Positions 42,123 to 51,346 are shown, counted from the stretch's first letter. The stretch is DNA of 64,000 nucleotides from Staphylococcus pragensis (GCF_004785665.1 NZ_SRPJ01000001.1:620001-684000), one strand, 5' to 3'. A program made the numbers and translations. Notes: generated by a model from the sequence alone, not told the origin.

Positions 42123-43361
42123 ATGTCAGATATTAAACAATTGGTTACTGAAGTAGAAGATACTTTGGCGCCATATTTTAAAGAAATAGAAGAAACTGCA
42201 TATATTAATCAAGAAAAAGTGTTAAATGCATTTCATCATGTTAAAGCCACAGAAAGTGACTTAACGGGTAGTACAGGGTACGGTTACGATGATTTCGGAC
42301 GTGATCATTTAGAAGAAATATACGCGCATACATTTAAAGCGGAAGATGCGATTGTCAGACCACAAATCATTTCAGGTACACATGCGATAACGTTAGCACT
42401 TCAAAGTACTCTTAAATATGGAGATGAACTCATTTATATTACAGGTAGCCCGTATGATACGTTATTAGAAGTGATAGGGGTTAACGGTAATGGTATTGAA
42501 AGTTTGAAAGAACATGGCGTAAGTTATAACGAAGTCGCTTTAAAGAACGGTCAAATCGATGTTGAGAGTGTTTTAAATACTATCTCAGAGAAAACGAAAG
42601 TGATAGCGATTCAACGTTCTAAAGGTTATGATCAACGTCCATCTATTCCAGTTGATGAAATTGAAGAGGCTATCAAATGTATTAAACAACACCACCCAAA
42701 TATTATAGTCTTTGTCGACAATTGTTATGGTGAATTTGTCGAACGCCGTGAACCTATTGAAGTAGGGGCTGATTTAATCGCTGGATCATTAATTAAAAAT
42801 CCTGGTGGTGGATTAGCTAAGATTGGTGGTTACATTGCTGGTAGAAAGGATTTAATCGAACGCTGTGGCTATCGCTTGACTGCTCCTGGTATTGGGAAAG
42901 AAGCGGGTGCGTCATTGAATTCACTACAAGAAATGTATCAAGGCTTCTTCCTTGCGCCTCATGTCGTAAGTCAAAGTTTAAAAGGCGCCTTATTTACTAG
43001 TCTACTTCTTGAAAAAATGAACATGAACACTGTACCTAAATATAATGAACAACGTACCGATTTGATTCAAACAGTTCAATTTGATACGAAAGAACAAATG
43101 ATTGCGTTCTGTCAAAGTATTCAACATGCCTCACCAATTAATGCACATTTCAGTCCAGAACCTAGTTATATGCCGGGTTATGAAGATGATGTTATTATGG
43201 CAGCAGGTACTTTCGTTCAAGGTTCTTCTATTGAATTATCTGCAGATGGCCCGATTCGACCGCCATTTGAAGCTTATGTGCAAGGTGGACTAACATATGA
43301 ACATGTGAAGATTGCCGTAACTAGAGCAGTGAGCCATTTGAAAGAACAGAATATGATTTAA
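42123..43361 (+). CDS. PLP-dependent lyase, aluminium-resistance/YnbB family
   Basis: 412 residues of the Cys/Met-metabolism PLP-enzyme fold, near methionine gamma-lyase. DNCYGEFVE and AGSLIKNPGGGLAKIGGY surround the likely PLP Lys; STGYGYDDFGRD and ISGTHAITLAL are family segments. ATG 42123 behind AAAGGAAG. It lies between hflX and glnR, as Bacillus ynbB does. The substrate is not established. Confidence 0.9.
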   Translation: MSDIKQLVTEVEDTLAPYFKEIEETAYINQEKVLNAFHHVKATESDLTGSTGYGYDDFGRDHLEEIYAHTFKAEDAIVRPQIISGTHAITLALQSTLKYGDELIYITGSPYDTLLEVIGVNGNGIESLKEHGVSYNEVALKNGQIDVESVLNTISEKTKVIAIQRSKGYDQRPSIPVDEIEEAIKCIKQHHPNIIVFVDNCYGEFVERREPIEVGADLIAGSLIKNPGGGLAKIGGYIAGRKDLIERCGYRLTAPGIGKEAGASLNSLQEMYQGFFLAPHVVSQSLKGALFTSLLLEKMNMNTVPKYNEQRTDLIQTVQFDTKEQMIAFCQSIQHASPINAHFSPEPSYMPGYEDDVIMAAGTFVQGSSIELSADGPIRPPFEAYVQGGLTYEHVKIAVTRAVSHLKEQNMI

Positions 43362-43365
43362 TAAA

Positions 43366-43400
43366 AATTCCTACTTTTTTAAGTAGGTTTTTTATTTTTT
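43366..43400 (+). terminator. Terminator before glnR
   Basis: CCTACTT and AAGTAGG with a four-base loop, followed by TTTTTTATTTTTT. Confidence 0.85.
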
Positions 43401-43492
43401 CTGAAAATGAAGATAAATTATAATGCGAAATTTAATAATTATATGAAGCAAATGCTTGATATAACAACATTTAAGGAGTATTTAAATTTTTA

Positions 43493-43509
43493 TGTCAGAA
43501 AACCTAACA
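43493..43509. promoter_or_regulatory. GlnR operator upstream of glnRA
   Basis: TGTCAGAAAACCTAACA matches TGTNA-N7-TNACA at every defined position. It ends just before a likely -35 TTGTAA (43515-43520), which has TAAATT (43538-43543) as -10 at 17 bases. It supports autoregulation of glnRA by GlnR with glutamine synthetase. Confidence 0.85.
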
Positions 43510-43577
43510 TATTTTTGTAATGCGAATGAAACTATGCTAAATTATAGACAAGTTCAAAAGTAGAGGTGAGGTTATTG

Positions 43578-43943
43578 ATGTCTAACGATAGAATAAGACG
43601 CAATATGGCCGTGTTCTCTATGAGTGTAGTTTGTAAATTAACCGACCTCACTGCTAGACAGATCCGCTACTATGAAACACATGAACTTGTAAAGCCCGAA
43701 CGTACGGAAGGAAACAAACGATTGTTTTCTTTAAATGATTTGGAAAGACTTTTAGAAATTAAATCCTTAATTGAAAAAGGATTTAACCTGAAGGGAATTA
43801 AACAAATCATTACCGGTAATCAAGGGCATTTGTCACCCGATGAACAAGAGACTAGAAAGAGAATGATTGTAGACGCAACGCAAAAACCACATGGTGAAGC
43901 TTTGCCAATAAATCGTGGCGATTTATCGCGATTTATTAAATAA
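43578..43943 (+). CDS. glnR: Nitrogen regulator GlnR (MerR family)
   Basis: 121 residues. The MerR-type winged HTH reads [24 protein letters not shown]. The C-terminus (RGDLSRFIK) is the GlnR type that senses glutamine synthetase. ATG 43578 behind GAGGTGAGG; the TTG at 43566 overlaps that site. Directly upstream of glnA, with a GlnR operator in front. Confidence 0.95.
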   Translation: MSNDRIRRNMAVFSMSVVCKLTDLTARQIRYYETHELVKPERTEGNKRLFSLNDLERLLEIKSLIEKGFNLKGIKQIITGNQGHLSPDEQETRKRMIVDATQKPHGEALPINRGDLSRFIK

Positions 43944-43963
43944 ATATTTGGAGGATTTCTGTT

Positions 43964-45304
43964 ATGCCAAAACGTACATTTAGTAAAGATGATATTCGTA
44001 AATTTGCAAAAGAAGAAAACGTTAGATATTTAAGATTACAATTCACTGATATCTTAGGTACAATCAAAAACGTTGAAGTACCAGTTAGCCAATTAGAAAA
44101 AGTTTTAGATAACGAAATGATGTTTGATGGATCATCAATCGAAGGTTTCGTACGTATCGAAGAATCAGATATGTACTTACACCCAGACTTAGATACTTGG
44201 GTAATCTTCCCATGGACTGTTGGTCAAGGTAAAGTAGCACGTTTAATCTGTGATGTTTACACGACTGATGGTGAACCATTCGCTGGTGACCCACGTACAA
44301 ACTTAAAACGTGTCTTAAAAGAAATGGAAGATATGGGCTACACAGACTTTAACCTAGGGCCTGAACCAGAATTCTTCTTATTCAAATTAGATGAAAAAGG
44401 TGAACCAACATTAGAATTAAACGATAATGGTGGTTACTTCGATTTAGCACCAACTGACTTAGGTGAAAATTGCCGTCGTGATATCGTATTAGAACTTGAA
44501 GATATGGGATTCGATATCGAAGCAAGTCACCACGAAGTTGCGCCTGGTCAACATGAAATTGACTTCAAATATGCAGACGCAATTTCAGCATGTGACAACA
44601 TCCAAACATTCAAATTAGTTGTTAAAACAATTGCTCGTAAACATAATTTACATGCAACATTTATGCCAAAACCATTATTTGGTGTTAACGGAAGCGGAAT
44701 GCACTTCAACGTTTCATTATTCAAAGGTAAAGAAAATGCATTCTACGATCCAAATGGCGAAATGCAATTAACTGACGATGCATATCACTTCACTGCAGGT
44801 ATCTTAAACAACGCACGTGGATTCACTGCTGTATGTAACCCATTAGTAAACTCTTACAAACGTTTAGTACCAGGTTACGAAGCACCATGTTATATCGCAT
44901 GGAGTGGTAAAAACCGTTCACCATTAGTACGTGTACCTTCTTCAAGAGGATTATCAACTCGTATTGAAGTACGTTCAGTTGACCCAGCTGCTAACCCATA
45001 CATGGCATTAGCAACAATCTTACAAGCTGGATTAGATGGTATTAAAAACAAAACTAAAGTACCAGAACCAGTAAACCAAAATATTTATGAAATGAATCGT
45101 GAAGAACGCGAAGCTGTAGGCATTCAAGATCTTCCATCAACATTATACACAGCGCTAAAAGCTATGCGTGAAAACGACACAGTTAAAAAAGCGTTAGGTA
45201 ACCACATTTACAATCAATTCATCAATTCTAAATCAATTGAGTGGGACTATTACAGAACTCAAGTGTCTGAATGGGAACGCGAACAATATATGAAACAATA
45301 TTAA
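43964..45304 (+). CDS. glnA: Glutamine synthetase, type I
   Basis: Makes glutamine from glutamate and ammonia. 446 residues, the GSI-alpha class of Firmicutes, which lacks the adenylylation loop and is feedback-inhibited. Conserved [40 protein letters not shown] and [13 protein letters not shown] are present. ATG behind TTGGAGG, 20 bases after glnR. Codon use is strongly biased, as in highly expressed genes. A terminator follows. Confidence 0.98.
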   Translation: MPKRTFSKDDIRKFAKEENVRYLRLQFTDILGTIKNVEVPVSQLEKVLDNEMMFDGSSIEGFVRIEESDMYLHPDLDTWVIFPWTVGQGKVARLICDVYTTDGEPFAGDPRTNLKRVLKEMEDMGYTDFNLGPEPEFFLFKLDEKGEPTLELNDNGGYFDLAPTDLGENCRRDIVLELEDMGFDIEASHHEVAPGQHEIDFKYADAISACDNIQTFKLVVKTIARKHNLHATFMPKPLFGVNGSGMHFNVSLFKGKENAFYDPNGEMQLTDDAYHFTAGILNNARGFTAVCNPLVNSYKRLVPGYEAPCYIAWSGKNRSPLVRVPSSRGLSTRIEVRSVDPAANPYMALATILQAGLDGIKNKTKVPEPVNQNIYEMNREEREAVGIQDLPSTLYTALKAMRENDTVKKALGNHIYNQFINSKSIEWDYYRTQVSEWEREQYMKQY

Positions 45305-45341
45305 TCGCTAAGCAAATCGGGGAAAGACTTAGGGAAATAAG

Positions 45342-45373
45342 GAGTTAAGGCATTTTGCCTTAGCTCTTTTTTG
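45342..45373 (+). terminator. Terminator after glnA
   Basis: GAGTTAAGGCA and TGCCTTAGCTC with TTTTTTG behind. Confidence 0.9.
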
Positions 45374-45446
45374 TTTTTAGTTGGGTAATTGAATGAGAAA
45401 AATAAGTATAATTTTGAAGAAATGGGCAACTATTTTAAAATTCATT

Positions 45447-45483
45447 AAAAACAGGGCTAACTTTAAAATTAGCCCTGTTTTTC
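45447..45483 (-). terminator. Terminator after the threonine aldolase gene
   Basis: AAAACAGGGCTAA and TTAGCCCTGTTTT are perfect arms just beyond the stop of the reverse-strand gene. Confidence 0.88.
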
Positions 45484-45487
45484 AATA

Positions 45488-46513
45488 TCAAATTAACTCT
45501 AATAACTTATCTACGTTTTCTTCAGTAGTAGCCCAACTTGTCGCAAATCTAACGACACGATGGTTATCATCATATTTTTCCCACACTGCGAATTTCACTT
45601 TTTGTTGTAATTCTTTAATCTTATCTTCACTTAAAACAAAAAATTGTTGGTTGGTAGGTGAGTCGAAATATACTTGATAGCCTTTTTCGATAAATCCTTT
45701 TTTCATCTTGTTAGCCATGTTAATCGCATGACGGCTAATGTCAAAGTATAAATTATTAGTAAATAATTCTAAGAACTGGACACCGACTAAACGACCTTTA
45801 GCTAATAAAGCACCATGTTGTTTAATACGTGTTGTGAAGTGTTTCGGTTCGTTATTATTTGTGAAGACAATTGCTTCGCCACATAAGGCACCGATTTTTG
45901 TACCGCCGATATAAAATATATCACAATACTTCGCAATATCTTCAATAGTTAAATCACTTTGATCACTCATCAATCCGTAACCTAATCTAGCGCCATCCAT
46001 GAATAATGGTACTTTATGTTCTTTACAAACAGCAGCTAGATTTTTTAATTCTTCTTTACTATATAACGTTCCATATTCAGTTGGATGAGAAATATATACC
46101 ATGCCAGGAAATACCATATGTTCACGTTTAAAATCACTATAGAACGTATCTAAATAAGCATTAACTTTTTTAGGTGTGATTTTCCCTTCATGAGAAGGAA
46201 TAGCTAAGACTTTGTGACCGCTAAATTCTATTGCGCCACCTTCATGTACTGCGACATGTCCTGTGTCGGCTGAAATGACACCTTCATACGATTCTAAAAC
46301 GGAATTAATTACAACTTGATTGGTTTGTGTACCGCCTACTAAGAAACGTACGGTTGCTTCAGGACATTTAATAGTAGCTTTAATTTGTTCAGCTGCTTTT
46401 TTGGAAAATTGATCATCCCCATAGCCACTTGCTTGTATTAAATTCGTATCGAGTAGTCTTTGTAACACTTTTTCATGTGCGCCTTCTAGGTAGTCATTTT
46501 CAAAAGAAATCAT
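45488..46513 (-). CDS. Low-specificity L-threonine aldolase (PLP-dependent)
   Basis: Splits threonine to glycine and acetaldehyde. 341 residues of the beta-eliminating lyase family: GGTQTNQVV, HEGGAIEF, LFMDGARLGYG and YIGGTKIGALCGEA (PLP Lys). ATG behind GGAGGG on the reverse strand. A CodY-like box lies 40 bases upstream and a cre-like site 120 bases upstream, so it may be repressed in rich medium. Confidence 0.92.
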   Translation of the reverse strand: MISFENDYLEGAHEKVLQRLLDTNLIQASGYGDDQFSKKAAEQIKATIKCPEATVRFLVGGTQTNQVVINSVLESYEGVISADTGHVAVHEGGAIEFSGHKVLAIPSHEGKITPKKVNAYLDTFYSDFKREHMVFPGMVYISHPTEYGTLYSKEELKNLAAVCKEHKVPLFMDGARLGYGLMSDQSDLTIEDIAKYCDIFYIGGTKIGALCGEAIVFTNNNEPKHFTTRIKQHGALLAKGRLVGVQFLELFTNNLYFDISRHAINMANKMKKGFIEKGYQVYFDSPTNQQFFVLSEDKIKELQQKVKFAVWEKYDDNHRVVRFATSWATTEENVDKLLELI

Positions 46514-46552
46514 ATATTTCCCTCCATGGAATTAATTAACACAAATTATTAT

Positions 46553-46567
46553 ATTATTCTGAAAATT
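46553..46567. promoter_or_regulatory. CodY-like box upstream of threonine aldolase
   Basis: ATTATTCTGAAAATT differs at two positions from AATTTTCWGAAAATT. Confidence 0.55.
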
Positions 46568-46633
46568 TAAAAGAATGTCTTTAGTATACCTTAAATCACT
46601 CGTGATGTGAATTTAATATTAAAAAAATATAAT

Positions 46634-46647
46634 TGTAAGCGTTTTAA
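46634..46647. promoter_or_regulatory. cre-like site between threonine aldolase and the 64-residue gene
   Basis: TGTAAGCGTTTTAA differs at one position from TGWNANCGNTNWCA. It could serve either divergent gene. Confidence 0.5.
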
Positions 46648-46727
46648 CTAATATATTTAAATTTAGTTGCTAAACGTATATAAAAAGACTATGATTTAAA
46701 CAAACAGAAAAGAGGAGTGTTAGATAG

Positions 46728-46922
46728 ATGAATAAGATTAAATTCAAAAAGATTAAAGAAAAAACATTAGAAGGTTTAGAAGCTAAAGTTAATGAGTTTT
46801 TAGCTAGTAAGGAAGGTAGTCAATTTAAGCTTTTAAATGCTTCAATTGAAAGAGTAGAAGAACAAAAGTTTCCACATAACGAAGAAGTTTTAAGTGCTAC
46901 ATTAATTTTAGCGCACCAATAA
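46728..46922 (+). CDS. Small hypothetical protein (64 residues)
   Basis: Lys/Glu-rich, predicted alpha/beta with no membrane segment. The pattern KTLEGLEAKVNEFL followed by a short beta-hairpin (FKLLNASIER; LSATLILAH) recalls the small Cse60-type family of Firmicutes, but I am not certain. ATG behind AAGAGGAG. It precedes cls by 38 bases and may be cotranscribed with it. Confidence 0.7.
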   Translation: MNKIKFKKIKEKTLEGLEAKVNEFLASKEGSQFKLLNASIERVEEQKFPHNEEVLSATLILAHQ

Positions 46923-46960
46923 TTTTAAGCATTAATATCGGGTTAATAGGAGTAAATGTT

Positions 46961-48445
46961 ATGAAATATATATTTGGTCCAGATTTAGGGACTGTATTTA
47001 CAATTATATTAGCTTTAGGGTTTATTATTAATTTAGTATTAGCTTTTATAATTATATTTTTAGAAAGAAATCGACGCAGCGCAACATCGACATGGGCCTG
47101 GTTATTTGTATTATTCGTTTTGCCTTTAATAGGCTTTATTCTATATCTATTCTTTGGTAGAACAGTATCTAAACGTAAAATGGAGAAAAACAACGGTAAA
47201 GAATTGGATACCTTCAAAGATGTCATTAAGCAACAAGTTGAAGCATTAGACGCTAATAATTATCAAACGAATAATAATGAAGTTAAAAAACATCGTGATA
47301 TGATTAGAATGCTATTAATGAAACAAGATGCCTTTTTAACTGAAGATAATAAAGTAGATTTATTTATAGATGGTCATCAACTTTACGACAAAGTAATTGA
47401 AGATATCTATAATGCGAAAGACTACATACATTTAGAATATTATACTTTCGAACTAGACGGGCTAGGGCATCGAATTATTGATGCACTAGAAACAAAGCTT
47501 AAAGAAGGCTTAGAAGTAAAAATCTTATATGACGATGTAGGCTCTAAAAAAGTAAGAATGTCTAAATTTAAACATTTTAAGTCATTAGGTGGGGAGGTAG
47601 AAGCTTTCTTTGCCTCTAAATTTCCACTTATCAACTTTAGAATGAATAACCGTAATCATCGCAAAATTATTGTTATTGATGGCCAAGTTGGTTACATTGG
47701 TGGTTTTAACATTGGTGACGATTATTTGGGATTAGGGAAATTAGGGTACTGGCGTGATACGCATATTCGTGTTGAAGGTGATGTGGTCGATGCTTTACAA
47801 ATGCGTTTTATTCTCGACTGGAACTCTCAAGCCCATCGTCCTCAATTTGAATATGATGATAAGTATTTCCCACCGAAGAAAGCGCAACATCATGGCAATT
47901 CGGCAATTCAAATTGCTTCTAGCGGACCAGCTTATGAGCTTCATCAAATTGAATATGGTTACACGAAGATGATTATGAGTGCTAAGCAATCGGTTTATTT
48001 ACAAAGTCCATACTTTATTCCAGATCGTTCTTATATAAACGCTTTGAAAATGGCTGCTAACGCCGGCGTGGACGTGCACTTAATGATTCCAAGTAAACCT
48101 GACCATCCTTTCGTATACTGGGCTACATTTTCAAATGCAGCAGATTTAATTGAAAGTGGTGTCAAAGTTTATATGTATGAAAATGGCTTTATCCATTCAA
48201 AAGTCGCTATGATTGATGGAGAAGTCAGCAGTGTGGGGTCAGCAAATATGGACTACCGAAGCTTTGCTTTAAACTTTGAAGTCAATGCATTTATCTATGA
48301 CAAAGATATCGCGCAACAACTTAAAACAGCATTTGAAGAAGATGTTAAAAAATCTAAACAACTAACAAAAGAAGAATATGACAAACGATCACTATCTATA
48401 AAAATAAAAGAAGATATAGCTAAATTAGTATCGCCAATTCTATAG
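46961..48445 (+). CDS. cls: Cardiolipin synthase
   Basis: Joins two phosphatidylglycerol molecules to cardiolipin at the membrane. 494 residues: two N-terminal membrane helices and two phospholipase-D HKD sites, HRKIIVIDG (His233) and HSKVAMIDG (His412). Position before the nuclease gene matches the first of the two S. aureus cardiolipin synthases. ATG behind ATAGGAG. It uses the product of the pgsA pathway also encoded here. Confidence 0.95.
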   Translation: MKYIFGPDLGTVFTIILALGFIINLVLAFIIIFLERNRRSATSTWAWLFVLFVLPLIGFILYLFFGRTVSKRKMEKNNGKELDTFKDVIKQQVEALDANNYQTNNNEVKKHRDMIRMLLMKQDAFLTEDNKVDLFIDGHQLYDKVIEDIYNAKDYIHLEYYTFELDGLGHRIIDALETKLKEGLEVKILYDDVGSKKVRMSKFKHFKSLGGEVEAFFASKFPLINFRMNNRNHRKIIVIDGQVGYIGGFNIGDDYLGLGKLGYWRDTHIRVEGDVVDALQMRFILDWNSQAHRPQFEYDDKYFPPKKAQHHGNSAIQIASSGPAYELHQIEYGYTKMIMSAKQSVYLQSPYFIPDRSYINALKMAANAGVDVHLMIPSKPDHPFVYWATFSNAADLIESGVKVYMYENGFIHSKVAMIDGEVSSVGSANMDYRSFALNFEVNAFIYDKDIAQQLKTAFEEDVKKSKQLTKEEYDKRSLSIKIKEDIAKLVSPIL

Positions 48446-48452
48446 AATTTAA

Positions 48453-48493
48453 TGACTCACTAAGACTAAATTTTAGTTTTAGTGAGTTTTTTT
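48453..48493 (+). terminator. Terminator after cls
   Basis: ACTCACTAAGACTAAA and TTTTAGTTTTAGTGAGT, then seven T. Confidence 0.88.
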
Positions 48494-48505
48494 AGAAGGA
48501 TGGAT

Positions 48506-48688
48506 TTAATTATTTTTTGCCTTTTCCGCTTCTAATTGATCTACGTGAGTCGCTAATAAACGCAAAACTTGTGCTACTTTGTCTGGTGGTGTTTCATTAG
48601 CTAATGTGTGTTCAAATATATTGCCATTTTGCGTTTGCACTCTATAAATAAGTCCATGTGTATCGATAATAATATCAAGAATTTCCAT
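48506..48688 (-). CDS. Small hypothetical protein (60 residues)
   Basis: Not recognised. The N-terminal half is beta-rich (MEILDIIIDTHGLIYRV) and the C-terminal half helical and charged. ATG 48688 is behind AAAGAGGTGG on the reverse strand; the GTG at 48697 is part of that site. No signal or membrane segment. Convergent with cls. Confidence 0.65.
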   Translation of the reverse strand: MEILDIIIDTHGLIYRVQTQNGNIFEHTLANETPPDKVAQVLRLLATHVDQLEAEKAKNN

Positions 48689-48827
48689 TGTTTCCACCTC
48701 TTTACTTTAGTATTTAATATGAGGTTTCTTTTTGATTATCGTCTTAATATTTCTATAAAGGATAAATTATATAGTTATTCCTTATATCTACCACACTGAC
48801 TTTAAATTAATCTTAAATATTAAAAAT

Positions 48828-49039
48828 AAGGGAGTGGGACAGAAATTAAATAAATTTTGTCGTCCAACCCCAGCTTGCTTTATTAGTGGAATTTCTTAAT
48901 GACATTCTCTGTGCTGGGGCCCCGCTCCCCGGCAAGGGTGACTAGATTTGAAAAAAGCTTGATTTAAGCGCATTTTCAAACCAGTCAGTCTTTGCCAATA
49001 TATTAGCAAAGGCTGAGACATTTTAATTTGTCTCAGCCT
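48828..49039. repeat. Staphylococcal intergenic repeat with a STAR-like motif
   Basis: Starts GGGAGTGGGACAGAAATTAAA. CCCCAGC (48868-48874) faces GCTGGGG (48913-48919). TGTGCTGGGGCCCC at 48910-48923 differs at one base from the S. aureus STAR consensus. It then has CTTTGC/GCAAAG and ends in AGGCTGAGACA/TGTCTCAGCCT (49010-49020 and 49029-49039), which also serves as terminator for the reverse-strand gene at 49041. GC is locally much higher than around it. This fills most of the gap 48689-49040; the rest shows only a possible promoter region. Confidence 0.75.
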
Positions 49040-49040
49040 C

Positions 49041-49232
49041 TTATTTGTTTTTACGTTTTTTAATAAAGGATTGAATAATATAAATAATAAAACCGACTAA
49101 AACGCCTAATAATACGGCTACTACTACTGATACAATGATTGGAAGTTTATAAACAATTTGAAGAATAACACCAATGATGATGGCGATTACGACAGTTATA
49201 GTAGTCAGTAAATTTTCATTACGTTCGTTCAT
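49041..49232 (-). CDS. Small membrane protein (63 residues)
   Basis: Two predicted membrane helices (about 9-29 and 32-55), a short polar N-terminus and a Lys/Arg tail KKRKNK, so the C-terminus should face the cytoplasm. ATG 49232 behind TTAGGAGTG; the GTG at 49241 overlaps that site. Family not recognised. It stands between the intergenic repeat and the divergent nuclease gene. Confidence 0.65.
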   Translation of the reverse strand: MNERNENLLTTITVVIAIIIGVILQIVYKLPIIVSVVVAVLLGVLVGFIIYIIQSFIKKRKNK

Positions 49233-49397
49233 GTGTTTCACTCCTAACGCATTACATTATAGCATGATTTTAATTGTTTCTTCATTTTCAGGAAAAATAA
49301 AAAAACGATTTATATAAATAAAAGTAAATATTTAATTGACGATTAAATTTGAATTATATATTATATGGAAGTATCGAAAAGAAGAGCAGGTGAGTTC

Positions 49398-49934
49398 ATG
49401 AAATCTAAAAAATCTCTCAGTATAATCGTCTTAGCTGTGATTATAGTAGGGGTGTTAGCATTCCAATTTATTAATCACACAGGTCCGTTTAAAAATAGCG
49501 GGAGCCCAACTTCATCAACTACAGAATTAAAGGGTAAAGAGAAAGTACATATTGAACGTGTCGTCGATGGTGATACATTTGTAGCTAGAAATAATAGCGG
49601 TAAAGAAATAAAAATAAGATTAATCGGTGTGGATACGCCTGAAACCGTTAAACCTAATACACCTGTGCAACCTTATGGAAAAGAAGCTTCAAATTATAGT
49701 AAAAAACATTTATCAGGTAAAGATGTATACTTAGAGTACGATAAAGAAAAAGAAGATCGATACGGACGTACTTTAGCATATGTCTGGTTAGATAAAGATA
49801 CAATGTACAATGAAGAATTAGTAAAACAAGGGTTGGCACGTGAAAAATATTTTGCGCCTAACGGTAAATATAGAAGTACTTTTGAAAAAGATGAAGCGGA
49901 AGCTAAAAAGAATAAAGTTAATATCTGGAGCTAA
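49398..49934 (+). CDS. nuc: Membrane-anchored thermonuclease (Nuc2 type)
   Basis: Staphylococcal nuclease (SNase) domain with an N-terminal membrane helix (about 5-25), so the enzyme should sit on the outer face of the membrane. Catalytic residues are kept: RVVDGDTFVA, RLIGVDTPET (Arg, Glu) and DRYGRTLAYVW (Arg). 178 residues from ATG 49398, behind GCAGGTGAG; the frame opens earlier at 49365, but without support. Position after cls matches S. aureus nuc2. A long hairpin follows. Confidence 0.93.
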   Translation: MKSKKSLSIIVLAVIIVGVLAFQFINHTGPFKNSGSPTSSTTELKGKEKVHIERVVDGDTFVARNNSGKEIKIRLIGVDTPETVKPNTPVQPYGKEASNYSKKHLSGKDVYLEYDKEKEDRYGRTLAYVWLDKDTMYNEELVKQGLAREKYFAPNGKYRSTFEKDEAEAKKNKVNIWS

Positions 49935-49944
49935 AATAAAGAGA

Positions 49945-49992
49945 AAAAGCGATTATCATATTATCTAGGAAAATGGTATGATAATCGCTTTT
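49945..49992. terminator. Bidirectional terminator between nuc and the NERD-like gene
   Basis: AAAAGCGATTATCATA and TATGATAATCGCTTTT are perfect 16-bp arms. Confidence 0.92.
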
Positions 49993-50028
49993 ATCATTAA
50001 TGTTAAATATTCGATTCATCAAAATAAA

Positions 50029-50886
50029 TTAGTTATTGAAGCTATTGACGATTTTACTAGCCTGTGCTTCAGTAAGTGGGTGTTTAGATAAATTAATTGC
50101 ATTTTTAATCACATGTTCGAGTGAATATTTTGTTGAGACTGTGTCTACATATTTCTCACGATCTTGCGCACCTTCAATGATATTAACACTTCCATCACTA
50201 AAGTAAATAATACCAATACTTTGAATTTTGTGGTCAAAATGCTTTTCAATATTATCTTTTAAAGACTTAGAATTTATCGCAGCTTGTTCATATGGATCAT
50301 AGTCATAAAAGTCATAAATCACTCTATTATTTTGAACTTTTTCGACAAAAGTATAAATGTCACTACGTGGTGAATTGAATTGGCTATGAAACTGTTTGCT
50401 AATATAATGACCAACTATTTGATTAACATCTTTAGTATCAATAACCATTTTATCGTCTACCGGCGCATTAAAATGATAGAACGTTTTCTGATTCCATTTT
50501 TTGACATCAATATTGATTAAACCAATATCAGAAATAACAATAAAATCAAATGTTCTAGCATATTCGAATAAAGGATGTTTAGTTGCTAGATTACTCGTCG
50601 TAACGATATGATAAAATTTTAATTGACCTTCAGTGATGTAGTTATCTAAAATTTCTCTTATCACTCTTTTTGCATTACTTTTAGCATGCGGACTGATTTC
50701 CTTGTTAGAACTTAACATTTTGTTTCTAAGATCTAAATTCTCTTTACTTAAAACTGCATTTTTAGATATCATTTGATTTCTAGCATACATTTCAGTGTCA
50801 ACTCGATCTTGCATATAACGTTGATTTAAAATAAATGCCAAGATAAGTACTGCTATGATAATTAGCAAAATAACCGTTAACGTCAT
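50029..50886 (-). CDS. Membrane-anchored protein with a possible NERD-like domain
   Basis: 285 residues. The first 20 are a membrane helix, then a short coiled coil (about 30-65). Around residues 110-135, EYARTFDFIVISDIGLINIDVKKW resembles the core of NERD (nuclease-related) domains, with the Asp and D-x-K pattern of PD-(D/E)xK nucleases; the match is divergent. The rest is not recognised. It is convergent with the anchored nuclease, and homologues seem to occupy the same site in other staphylococci. Nuclease activity is not shown. Confidence 0.75.
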   Translation of the reverse strand: MTLTVILLIIIAVLILAFILNQRYMQDRVDTEMYARNQMISKNAVLSKENLDLRNKMLSSNKEISPHAKSNAKRVIREILDNYITEGQLKFYHIVTTSNLATKHPLFEYARTFDFIVISDIGLINIDVKKWNQKTFYHFNAPVDDKMVIDTKDVNQIVGHYISKQFHSQFNSPRSDIYTFVEKVQNNRVIYDFYDYDPYEQAAINSKSLKDNIEKHFDHKIQSIGIIYFSDGSVNIIEGAQDREKYVDTVSTKYSLEHVIKNAINLSKHPLTEAQASKIVNSFNN

Positions 50887-50995
50887 AATTAATCACCTGC
50901 ATTTTTGTTTATTCGTTTATATCATTAAACGTTTTCAAAAATTTTAAATGATATAAGACAACACATAAATTATAAACGTAATATATCGACAGTTC

Positions 50996-51010
50996 AATAT
51001 TCTGAAAATC
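50996..51010. promoter_or_regulatory. CodY-like box upstream of the NERD-like gene
   Basis: AATATTCTGAAAATC differs at two positions from AATTTTCWGAAAATT. It lies 110 bases before the reverse-strand start. Apart from this and the promoter/cre listed next, 50887-51346 is very AT-rich and shows no other element. Confidence 0.45.
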
Positions 51011-51281
51011 AAGAAGGTCTTAAGATTTTGTTAAGACATTATTAAAAACAATTGATTTTACACTTTAATTTTAATTCAAGTTTCTTAACTTTTAGGTTTG
51101 ATAAATATAATGTAGGTTTCTGTTAGAAGTAATTTGGCTTATAAATTAGTTATTTTTATATCGAAAATTTTAAAGAATTATTTTATAATAGTTAATTATC
51201 AATTAAATATTAATTGAATTTAAAATGTTGGAATTAACATTTTATGAGTTAAATACTTACATATTTTTCATAAATTGAAGT

Positions 51282-51310
51282 TTGAAAATATTGTACAAGA
51301 AAGGTATAAT
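51282..51310 (+). promoter_or_regulatory. Promoter of the NTase-like orphan gene
   Basis: TTGAAA (51282-51287), 17-base spacer, TATAAT (51305-51310). It lies inside the extra open frame upstream of 51347 and so argues for the later start. Confidence 0.8.
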
Positions 51311-51317
51311 AATCACT

Positions 51318-51332
51318 ATGAAAGCGTTTCCT
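51318..51332. promoter_or_regulatory. cre site at the transcription start of the NTase-like gene
   Basis: ATGAAAGCGTTTCCT fits WTGNAANCGNWNNCW at every position and lies 7 bases after the -10 element and just before the ribosome site. Confidence 0.7.
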
Positions 51333-51346
51333 TAGGAGGTAGTAGA

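Noticed and set aside
43395..43409. CodY-like sequence TTTTTTCTGAAAATG before glnR
   Set aside because: Three mismatches, and it overlaps the T run of the preceding terminator.
45393..45677. Plus-strand open frame of 94 codons
   Set aside because: It runs over the threonine aldolase terminator and antisense to that gene; no ribosome site and low-complexity product.
48608..48799. Plus-strand open frame of 63 codons
   Set aside because: Antisense to the 60-residue reverse-strand gene, which has a better ribosome site.
51275..51346. N-terminal extension of the NTase-like gene
   Set aside because: It contains the -10 element, the cre and the ribosome site of the shorter, better start.
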